Origin: Zygophlyctis sp. KS116
Taxonomy: Eukaryota > Chytridiomycota
Assembly (NCBI GenBank): GCA_054661495.1
Contig: BAAFSQ010000095.1
Location: 1 to 34,620 of the forward strand
Direction of reading: 5' to 3'
DNA: 34,620 bases
The stretch's first letter is position 1. Each line of letters starts with the position of its first letter. Below, piece after piece: positions 18,098-27,156 of the stretch. Under the pieces are notes generated by a model. The model saw nothing but the letters and a program-made list of their open reading frames with translations, did not search any database and was not told the DNA's origin. A program made the position numbers and the translations under genes.

Positions 18098-20703
18098 ATG
18101 GCAGAGACGGCCAAGACTCTAGGTAATTTATCATCGGATCCGGATTCAGAGATTTCAAATGTAGAGTATCTTACACTGCCGGGAAGGAAGAAACGAGTCT
18201 TGCTCTCTTCTATAAACCAACGTGATAGGTCGGGAAGGTCATTGTTGTATAAGTGTGCGGGACAGGGACTCTCAGAGGCTGTAAAAGTATTATGTGAAGC
18301 AGGCGCTCAGGTAAACATAAAGGATAATGCTGGTTGGAGTCCATTGCATGAAGCCACTGTAAATGGTCATGAAATTGTTGTAAAATATTTACTAGAAGCA
18401 GGAGCAAATGTAAATTGTCAAGGTAATTTTTAATACATTTAAATTCAAAAAGGTGGGAATTTAGATACTCCTTTACACGATGCAGTAGAGTCTGGACATT
18501 TAGGAGTCGTGGATTTACTATTAAGTCATGGTGCATCTTTAGAATTAAAGAATGAAAATAGTCAAACTGCAAATGATGTTGCTACTAGTCAAAATATAGT
18601 ACAATTATTAAATGAATGGAAAGTTAATACAGCTAAAGTACTTACAAGATATGAAGATGGAAAGACTTTATTGCATAAAGCAGTCTCTAAAGGTTCAGTA
18701 GGTTCAATTTTGGATTGTTTAAAATATGGTTCAGATATAAATGCAAGGGATAATAGTGCTTGGACTCCATTACATGAAGCTTGCTTATTAGGAAATGTAG
18801 AAATTGTTCAAGTTTTATTGTTATATGGAGCGGAAATTCAACCAATGGCATTAGATAAAGATACCCCATTACATCAAGCATGTGCAAATAATTTTCTAGA
18901 TGTAGTAAAACTTTTATTAGAATATGGTGCGGATCCAAATAGGGCTGATGCTCATGGAAGGACGCCAATGGATTTAACTGTATTGGATAGTATAAAAGAA
19001 ATGTTACTGGCGCCAAAAGAAAATTATACTCCTCACAAAACTCCAAAATATCTTCCACGACTGGCAGAGACGATAGAAGAAGTTTCAGAGGAGAGTAAAC
19101 AAGAGGAAATGACGGAAGATGCATCTGTAATGAATGAAGATTTTAGGCCTGCTTCAGACATATCATTTGCTTCTAGTCGAGAAGAAAGAAAATTTCAGGC
19201 TCTATTAAAGAAATTGGCACAAAATGAAGAAAAGTCTTCAACAAAATCAGGAAACAAGGATCCAAAGAGATTTAGGAAATTTGAAGATGATTTTTATTCC
19301 AGTTCTTCAGACTCTGAAAATATTTTTAATATGATGAGTAAGAAATCAAAGAATCAAGGTATGTTAATTTATTTTAATTTCAAGAAATGCCCAAATCTGC
19401 TTCTCCGGAAAAAAAGCTTTATACAGGAAAACCAAGGGGAAGAAAACCAAAAAATGCATCTATCGGAAGTAGTACTGAAGTAGATGCTATTATTCTTGGT
19501 GATGCATCAGAGTCCAAACCAGAAGGTTCTCCAAGACGTGGCCGCCCACCCAAAAATCCATCTCAAATAGGAAGGCCTCGGAAACAAAATTCTGTTGATT
19601 TAGACTCTCAAGCAGTACAAAACGATGAAACAGAATCTAATGAAACAAGAGAAGAGTATCCGGATGTAAATACAGAGATTAAAGTTGAATCAAGTCCCAA
19701 AAAGCGTGGTAGAAAGCCAAAAAGTTGGCATATTCAAAATCAAAAACTAGAGCAGCAAAGACAACTTGAAAAGCTCAACTCTGAAAATAACAATCCCATA
19801 AATTTTGATTCACAAACTCAAGAGATAAAATCAGTTACTTTAGCAAAAAGCCAAAATCAAGAAGAAATTGTGAAAAAAGAAGTGGAATCTAACTCTCATA
19901 AAATAGCAGAGGTACAAGTCACATCTCAGCCACCAGTCTCTGCTCCTGTAGTAAATATTCATAGAGGACCTGTTTTTGTAAAATCACCTCCTGCACCTGT
20001 ATTTGTATCTCCAGTAATTAGGAAAAAAGCAAAGAAAAAATCATGGGTAATCTCTGGATATCAAAGTCTAGAATCACCTCATGATCATCAAATTGATAAT
20101 ATGGAGTTTATTGAGGAAGAAAGTTCACAAGCTATTCACGAAGATGTAAATTTGTCTCAACCTATCAATCATAATAATCCTTTACAGACATTTTACAAAA
20201 AGAATTGTCTTCCATTGTATATAATCACTCTACCTTCTTCCCAATCTCGTTATTTTTTGGATATTCAGCTAGGTCTATTTCTTCAATACTCATCTGGGCG
20301 TATATTTTTAGACTCAAATCCAGGTCTTTTAACAAGAATTGCAGCAACTGCAGAAAAACAATATTTGGAACAGTCTGCTGTTTCAGAAACAATCTATAAT
20401 TCTATGCTCAATGCAAATGAATCTGCGGCTAGATGGATCAAGACAGTGCCATTACGTGCAGGACATGTAGGACTCAAAATGACTGATTTAGACATTCACT
20501 TTGTTAGAGAAGAAGATGTTAGGAGCCGTCTTAATCCCAGAATAGAAGAGCTACAACATGAGTTGGAAGGAGATCAAGTCAAATTCTTTGATGATATCTT
20601 CATTGGTGGAAAAGAAGAAATTGGTCATGATAGGAGGAATTTAAAAAAATCGCCACCAGCTGGCGGCTACGTCCATAAATTAAAACGACATGCGAACAAG
20701 TAA
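18098..20703 (+). CDS. HOS4: Hos4-like ankyrin-repeat chromatin protein with AT-hooks
   Basis: Three exons (introns 18423-18452 and 19359-19384) give about 849 aa. The N-terminal third holds two ankyrin clusters: INQRDRSGRSLLYKCAGQG to the DLLLSHGAS repeat, and, after a short gap, KTLLHKAVSKG to LLLEYGADPNRADAHGRTP. The RDxSGRxxLxxAC opening resembles yeast Hos4, the ankyrin subunit of the Set3 histone-deacetylase complex, and animal ANKRD11/12. A serine/acid-rich linker follows, then at least four AT-hook-like cores at about 19420-19720 (PRGRKPK, RRGRPPK, IGRPRK, KRGRKPK). A C-terminal globular domain (about 680-800, LPLYIITLPSSQSRYFLDIQLGLF onward) matches the conserved tail I associate with fungal Hos4-like proteins. 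The specific Set3C assignment is an inference. Confidence 0.75.
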
Positions 20704-22498
20704 AAATGGCAGGAAATCCAATAAAAGGAAGGTAGATTTTGTTTTTGATGAAGTAATTGATTCCTTTGATGAGATTCCTCAAGTTAGTGTAACTTTAAAG
20801 TAATATTTATTTAAAGGGACTTTGGGTCGATCGTTATTCGCCAATTTCAACGGTAAACCCGACGCTCAATTGACCATAGGCTGAACTCTCTGTACATAAG
20901 AAAAAAGTAGATGCCGTAAGAAATCTATTAAGCGATGCATTTGATAAATGTCAGAAAAGATTGCCCGTAAGTTGCTAAATTAACGGTAGGGATTTAAAAT
21001 AATCGTACTCAAAGGACCATCGGGAGTGGGGAAAATGTCGACACTAAGATGTCTCGGGAGAGAAATGGGTTTTACGATTCATGAATGGATTGATCAAACA
21101 ACCTTATTTTCAACAATATCTGATGAAAATGCACGTATGTCCAGATTTTTAATGTTTCAGGTCCATCAGCTTCCAAATCTACATTATTCAAGGAATATTT
21201 GCGGTCTGCATTTACAAACAAGTTACGGTATGGAAATAATGAAGAAGCATTGTCTACAAACGCTGCCCAAAAAAGGTTATTGGTTGTAAAAGACTTGCCG
21301 AATTTATCTAATGCAATGAGCAAGAGTGCTTTTCATGAAAATATTATTGAATTTACTCAATATGCAAAGATTCCATTGGTTTTTATATTAACTGATATGA
21401 AATCTCATTCATTTTCAAAAAGTGAACTGCATAGCTACGATGAATTAATATCACTAAACTCTGTACTTCCACAATCTATTAGAAATTCAAAATTTTATGC
21501 ACAAATCAATTTTAATGTGACTGCTCCTTCTATTCTACTAAAAGCTTTAAAAAGAATAGTGGCTTTAGAATACCGTCGTGGTAAAAAGGGACCTACTGCA
21601 GAGCAATTGGAATATTTATCTAATTTAGGAGATATCAGGAAAGCTATAAATCATTTGCAATTTCGGACATTCCAACCACTTATTAAAAGTAAAGGAAAGA
21701 AAATGTATTTATAATATTTTTATAATATTTTAGCCTTGGCCAAGAGCCGTCTGCTGTATTATTTCATGCACTTGGTAAATTATTACGCAATAAGAGTATT
21801 TTCTTTTTGTAGTGATTATCATAGGAGAAAAAGAACTGATTTATAATCTCCCTGGACATTTAAAACATCATACAAGAAAAGAATGGAATGATGGCATACA
21901 ACCAGAGCAACTTATTACTCTAGGTCATTTAGAATCGGACATGGTTTCCTTATTCCTCCAAGAAAATTACCCTACATACTACACTTCAATTGATGATATT
22001 GAAAGTCTTACGGACTATATGAGCTTTGCAGATTTATTTTCTGTATTTAAAGTTCGAAATATCTTGGAACCATATGAAATCTCAATCATGATGCGATCTA
22101 TATTATTTTGCAATCAATCAGAATCAATTCAATCGATTGGATTTCAAAAGCATTTTAAGCCTCAAACATGGGATTGCTGGAGAAAGTCACAATCTTTAAA
22201 TGTCAAAATACGGGATAAATTTATGGACAGACAGGAACGGTGTAGTTTCTCCAGTATGTCTCAGCTGCAACTTCCGTATGAATGCCTAATAAATCCAGGA
22301 TCTAAATACAAAGAATTGGCAACAGAATTGAATTATTTTCCTACCAGACGCAAAAATATTCAATTTTCTGGTCAAATTGTTGAAGATGATGAAGACTTGA
22401 TGATTGGAAATGACTATCGGCTTAATTATCCTTCAATCAAACAGCATAGTAACGTGAACACATGCAGTTGGCTTGTTGAAGATGAAATAATTGACTGA
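20690..22498 (+). CDS. RAD17: RAD17/Rad24 checkpoint clamp loader
   Basis: Rad17 replaces RFC1 in the clamp loader that puts the 9-1-1 clamp on damaged DNA. Seven exons give about 548 aa; introns are at 20789-20816, 20853-20879, 20967-20989, 21135-21160, 21705-21733 and 21796-21824. Recognised blocks are GLWVDRYSPISTAELSVHKKKVDAVRNLL, the Walker A region VLKGPSGVGKMSTL, KRLLVVKDLPNLSN, GDIRKAINHLQF, PSAVLFHALGKLLRNKR and YMSFADLFS. Walker A has Met where Ser/Thr normally binds magnesium, and the Walker B-like LLVVKDLPN has Lys before the Asp where an acidic residue is usual, so ATP hydrolysis may be weak. The ATG at 20690 lies inside the last 14 bases of the Hos4-like gene; it gives a plausible basic then acidic leader (RKSNKRKVDFVFDEV). 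Confidence 0.88.
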
Positions 22499-22542
22499 TA
22501 ATTTTTAAGTTGTGATTAACAGAGTTCCTTGACGCATGTCCT

Positions 22543-24157
22543 ATGAAATACGCTTCTACTCGTTCTTGCTCAGGCGATCAACTATCCTTTGAAGAGGCGG
22601 TGATAGAGGGTCTGGCTCCAGATGGGGGGCTTTATGTTCCTGTTGCCTTTCCTCGTTTAAGTGATCAAGAGGTTGAATCTTGGAGAGATTTTTCATTTCA
22701 AGAAATTGCCTTTAGCCTCTTTAGGAAATTCATTGATCAAGAGGAAATATCTGATATTGAATTGAAATTGATTGTTGAAAAGTCTTTTGCTACATTTTCA
22801 AGTCCAAAGGTCACGCCATTGGTCAAATTGTCTGAAAATCTTTGGATTCTTGAATTGTTCCATGGGCCGACATTTGCATTCAAAGATGTTGCTTTACAAG
22901 TTCTAGGAAATTTGTTTGAGTTCTTTTTAATGCGAAAGGAAAATGCCATTCTGAATATTATTGGTGCCACATCAGGTACGTAAAATTACTTAAACCAAGG
23001 TGATACTGGAGGCGCTGCTATATACGGTCTTAGAGGGAAAAAGGGAATACAAGCATTTATTTTACATCCATTGAATCGTATTTCACCGATTCAGGAATTG
23101 CAAATGACAACTGTATTGGATGCTAATGTCCATAACGTGGCGGTGGATGGTACATTTGATGATTGTCAAGAAATTGTCAAAAACTTATTTTCTGACAGAG
23201 ATTTTAAAAAGAAATACTCCCTTGGTGCAGTAAACTCTATTAATTGGGCAAGAATAATGGCGCAAATGTCTTATTATTTCTTTTCTTATTTTGAAATTCA
23301 GAGACTGATGGGGAATAACCCAATGAATTCAGATTTAAAAATTGCGTACAGGTATATTCTTAATATTTTTAATTAATTGTGTGCCGACAGGAAATTTTGG
23401 TGACATTTTAGCTGGTTTTTATGCAAAGGAGTTGGGTCTTCCAATTCATCAGCTTATTATTGCTACAAATGAAAATGACATTCTTTATAGATTTATGCAA
23501 ACTGGAAATTATGAAAAATTGACAAAGGAATCTGGGTTTGAAGATGTTAAACAGACTCTTAGTCCGGCTATGGATATATTGATCAGTTCAAATTTTGAAA
23601 GGTTGCTACATCACTTGTTGACTAAACTTTATGATTCTTTTAAAAAGGCTTCTGAAATTATTATTCAGTATATGATTGATTTGAAAAAGAATGGATGTTT
23701 TACCGTGTCTCCAGAATTACTAAAGTCAGTTAGATCCCATTTTGTGGCAAATCGTTGTACGGATTCTGAAACGCTCGATACGATTCGCCGTTATTATCAT
23801 TTGCTTAATGAAGACTCTCCTGATCAAACAAAGTATGTTTTGGATCCCCACACAGCTGTAGGAGTCATGGCAGCAGAGGCAAACATGAAAAACACCCAAA
23901 AACCCTCTCAGATGATTGTTTTAGGTACTGCATCCCCTGGAAAGTTTCCTAGTGCCGTTATTACTGCAATCAATGATTCACCACCTTCCAAATCAATCTC
24001 TACTGGATTTTCTCCAATTTCTCTAAAGGATTTTGCCCCAGAGCAACTTGTAAATTTGGAAGGTCTTCCAAAGAGATGCATTCAAATACGGACTAATGGG
24101 GATTTTGCAAAATCTATCTCACAAGTACGTGGAGTGATTGAACAGATTTTAAAATAG
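22543..24157 (+). CDS. THR4: threonine synthase, fungal THR4 type
   Basis: The PLP enzyme makes threonine from O-phosphohomoserine. The gene spans about 521 codons, like yeast Thr4 (514). Blocks include STRSCSGDQLSFEEAVIEGLAPDGGLYVP, the PLP lysine in FHGPTFAFKDVALQ, ATSGDTGGAAIYGLRGKKG (restored by intron 22976-22999), AVNSINWARIMAQMSYYFF, CVPTGNFGDILAGFYAKE, and NENDILYRF. A second interruption must lie just before CVPTGNFGD. The only in-frame solution I find is a 25-base segment at 23352-23376 that begins gtatat but ends aa, not ag. The next AG (23390) would delete VPTG and shift the frame. Either the acceptor is non-canonical or there is a sequence error. Confidence 0.93.
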
Positions 24158-24200
24158 TTTAACATTATTTCAATAAATCTAAAAATGTAATCTATATCTA

Positions 24201-25828
24201 TTACAGAACATCCTCCATTTGTACTCCTTCGACTTGCACCGTCCATTCATCATCAAAACTGACATCATTTCTTCGTTTACGGTCTACACGAGGATTCATT
24301 ACCAATGCCGCATTTTTATCTAGTTCTAGCTCAATCGCACCAACTAAAGAATCCGATTGATCTTCTTTCCAATTAACTGCTGGAAATTGTGAGCTGGTTT
24401 TACTAGAGCTAAAATGTGAAATATTTAAACTTACCCATTAGGCAAAGCAACTGATTCAATCATACTAAAAGGCCTTGTTCCGGGAAAATCAGACAAATCA
24501 GGGGAATTTTTTTGATAAGGATAAGAAGGAACAGACTCCTCAAAAGTTGAGAATGAAACATGATTGACTGACCAAAATGGCTGAAATTGATATGATTCTA
24601 TAGAGACCAATGAATGCCACGAATTAAGAGAAGAATTACCAATGTTACTCTTCTTTAAATAAGTTGATAAATCAGAAAAATCTGTTAATCCTTCTCCATT
24701 TTCCAATAAAACGCGCTCTGGATCACCAACAGTTACTTTTTCTACAGAATAAAGACTTCCAGTTATCTCTAAATTATGTAATGTTTGAGAATCATTTGAT
24801 AGAACAGTTATAAACGACAGTCTTGCCCCATCATCCAAAATTTGTAAAGGATAAACAAAATCCGTCCTAAAAGCCAAAAAATCTCGCCTATCTTCATCTA
24901 AGCGCCTCCTAATTCTTGTTTTTGGACTTAATTTTTTCACTTCAAAAGATTGTAAATCAGTCGGATTTAAAAAGTATAAATGACTTGTCCCATGACTTGT
25001 AGATACAGATACCCAAGAATCATCTATTGTCCAAGAAATATCGTAAACTGATGCAGGAGTATATCCTCTTGATAAAACAAAAATTAAATCTGGTTGCTTA
25101 TCCTTTATATTCACCAAATCCCAAATATGAAATGAATTTGATCCAAAAGTACAAGTCAACACTTTTTGACCTGAAGAAGAAAATGAAAATTTCAAAACTT
25201 GTGAATTGTGTGCTCTCCAATGTGCCAAATCGCCATCTTTTTTTAGGTCCTTTATTATTACCCATCCCTGTTCTTTAGATATAATATCATTAGCAACAGC
25301 AGATTCATAAATTTCCTATTTTTTTTAAATATTCTAAATTACATTTAAAACAAAATTTACGACACCTTGAATCCCATCCTTTTTCAAAACCAATGTTGAG
25401 TCAGTAGAGTATCCCACAAATCGTTCAAATAAATCTAAAGCCAACGAGACCTGACTTGTTGCATAATTTACATCTATACTTTTGATCAACTTTACATGTT
25501 TAGAATAAACATCTAGTCTATCCGACACGACTATAACATAATTCCCCGATACTTTAAAGTATTTTAAATGTTTAATGTTGAGTTTAACAGTAATTTCATT
25601 TTCAAAAGCCTGAGATTTCCTCAATTCCAGCCCATCCTCCTTGAAAACAATAAAATAAATCCAAAAATCATTAGAAATCCAAAAATCCAAAATCTTAAAA
25701 TCCAACCTTTTGAGCAGGATGAGCGATTGTTTCTCCTTTAGTCCAATAGAAAATATCTTGAATGTTTGATTGTAATAGACTCCCAAAACATTACCTAAAT
25801 TTACATTGAAGTGACGCTTCAGAGCCAT
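24201..25828 (-). CDS. BCAS3: BCAS3-like / ATG18f-type beta-propeller protein
   Basis: Three exons (introns 25316-25342 and 24409-24434) give about 524 aa. After a divergent N-terminal propeller part come TLVLKKDGIQGVVNFV, WVIIKDLKKDGDLAHWRAHNSQVLKFSFSSSGQKVLTCTFGSNSFHIWDL, and RGYTPASVYDISWTIDDSWVSVSTSHGTSHLYFLNP. The RGxTxAxVxDISW...SSxGTxHLF pattern is that of BCAS3 and plant ATG18f-h, PROPPIN relatives involved in phagophore formation (the BCAS3-PHAF1 complex) and cell polarity. The C-terminal exon ends DDEWTVQVEGVQMEDVL. The start is the ATG at 25828. An FRRG lipid-binding motif, which true PROPPINs have, is not seen. Identification as BCAS3 is likely but rests on recall of family motifs. 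Confidence 0.68.
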
Positions 25829-25924
25829 AATCACCTACAATTTGTCCAGCGCCTCGGCCTTTGCATGGAGCCCAACCGTCTACTTTGAACCATTGGCTGG
25901 CTATATATTTCCAAGTGCTACCGG

Positions 25925-26526
25925 ATGGACAGAAAACTAGTCAAAGTTCTCAGACATTCAGCTAGATCACTTGGTCTGGACATGGATTCTCAAGGATTTA
26001 TATTAATACAAGATTTATTAGATCATGATCTATTCAGAGATTTAGATGATCAGAAACTCTTGGAAATTGTAAATTGCGATAAAAAGTCAAGATTACAAGT
26101 TTGTGGAGACAAGATTAGAGCAGCTCAAGGACATTCAATTTCTCTAAATATTTCTTATCCAGAGTATACAAATACTGTACTACCATTGTTTCATGGGACT
26201 TTTAGGAATAAACTTGAAGAGATTACAAGGTCAGGATTGTCAAGAATGAATAGAAATTATATACACTTGACTAATGATCTAAATGCAGTCAGTGGTGTAA
26301 GATCAAACTGTGAAATATTTATATATATCAATATTGAATTATCAATGAATGGTATTTAATTTTGATCTTAATTTTAGATGATATTGTATTCTATCAAAGT
26401 TCAAATGGTGTGATTTTGACTCGAGGGATAGATGGTGTGATTCCAATAAAGTATTTTTTAAAGATTACAACAAGAGAGGGGCAAGAATATGATTTACAAG
26501 ACAAGAGATTTATTGATATTTTATAA
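25925..26526 (+). CDS. TPT1: tRNA 2'-phosphotransferase
   Basis: Tpt1 removes the splice-junction 2'-phosphate from ligated tRNA, transferring it to NAD+. Two exons (intron 26352-26377) give 191 aa. Conserved blocks are LVKVLRHSARSLGLDMDSQGFILIQDLL, RLQVCGDKIRAAQGHS, LFHGTFRNKLEEI, YIHLTND, SGVRSNCEIFIYINIE and SSNGVILTRGIDGVIPIKYF. The Arg-His-Arg-Arg residues of the active site fall in RHSARS, AAQGHS/HGT and GVRSNC and appear intact. It is divergent from the BCAS3-like gene with 96 bases between. Its presence implies tRNA introns joined by a fungal-type ligase. Confidence 0.94.
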
Positions 26527-26695
26527 ATTTTAGAGAAATTTAGATAAAATAACAAGTTTGAGAGATAACAGGCGTGTATTTATTGAGATTTGGTGATACT
26601 AAGAAAATATTTAGCCGACTGAGACCATATTGCAGATTGCGATACCAACAGGACAGTCGTTTCTCACTAGGAGTAATATTCGAAATGTATAAAAA
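26527..26695. other. 169-bp spacer downstream of TPT1 and tRNA-Val, possible RNA structure
   Basis: No coding frame of merit was found. The stretch contains cgactg and cagtcg in inverted order about 30 bases apart, enclosing ccatattgcagattgcgatacc. On the minus strand part of it (TGCAATATGG...AGTCGGC) recalls a segment of U4 snRNA, but the rest of U4 and an Sm site are missing. The tRNA polymerase III terminator (five T on the minus strand) is at 26691-26695. Confidence 0.3.
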
Positions 26696-26770
26696 TGGTT
26701 TCACTGGGGATCGAACCCAGGGCCTCGAGCGTGTAAAGCTCACGTGATAAACCAACTACACTATGAAACC
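26696..26770 (-). tRNA. tRNA-Val (anticodon UAC), no intron
   Basis: The minus strand folds as a complete cloverleaf of 75 nt with the discriminator base A. The acceptor stem GGTTTCA/TGAAACC is fully paired. The anticodon loop is TTTACAC on a TGAGC/GCTCG stem, with anticodon TAC at 26733-26735. The T arm is CTGGG-TTCGATC-CCCAG. The A box (TAGTGTAGTTGG) and B box (GGTTCGATCCC) are canonical, and a T5 polymerase III terminator follows immediately. CCA is not encoded, as expected for a nuclear gene. Confidence 0.96.
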
Positions 26771-26832
26771 TGATTGTTGTGAATTCTTGCAAAACCCAGT
26801 CGTATATATAAAATATTAATCACGCTTTTTCA

Positions 26833-26855
26833 GTCTCTGGTTTTTGAAAAGAGAC
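26833..26855. promoter_or_regulatory. hairpin flanked by a direct repeat
   Basis: The arms gtctct (26833-26838) and agagac (26850-26855) can pair around an 11-base loop, and the six bases cacgct occur on both sides (26821 and 26855). A TATA-like run tatatataaaata lies about 20 bases upstream. The element sits between tRNA-Val and a doubtful small gene, and may be promoter or leader sequence. No function can be assigned. Confidence 0.3.
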
Positions 26856-26863
26856 ACGCTAAC

Positions 26864-27156
26864 ATGAAAGCTAGATCTCATCATGAGCTTTTAAATTCAC
26901 AAGCTTACAATCGAATTCAAAAAATAACAGGAGTGAGCAATCGTTATATTGTATTTGCAAAATTTTCTAATTTGAATAACTAGAAAAAGAAATCCACGCA
27001 TTAGCGTTTGGAATTAGTAAGGAAAGATCTTGCTCTCTGATTAGTGCAACGAGAGTTTGTGCTAATTCCCATCCTATAGATTATTATAAAGTCAAATTAC
27101 GGTCTAAAAGGAATGTTTCTGCAATTGAAACATCATATTCATCAGAACTGAATTTC
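26864..27156 (+). CDS. doubtful small two-exon gene
   Basis: An ATG at 26864 opens a short frame (MKARSHHELLNSQAYNRIQ). A second frame, open from about 26984 to a TGA at 27154-27156, encodes KEIHALAFGISKERSCSLISATRVCANS and more. They join in frame only through a 41-base intron starting gttata at 26943 and ending tag at 26983, longer than the 23-33 bases usual here. The joined product would be about 83 aa and would overlap the last 73 bases of the convergent disordered-protein gene. Composition looks protein-like, but I recognise no family. It may also be truncated or wrongly joined. Confidence 0.3.

Noticed and set aside
21796-21812. A 17-nt intron in RAD17
   Set aside because: The next AG, 12 bases on, gives a normal 29-nt intron and the conserved LGKLLRNKR sequence.
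26590-26690. U4 snRNA on the minus strand
   Set aside because: Only about 15 bases recall U4; the 5' stem-loop, U6-pairing region and Sm site are absent.
26540-26755. Minus-strand open frame of 71 codons
   Set aside because: It runs through the tRNA-Val gene and has no protein-like features.
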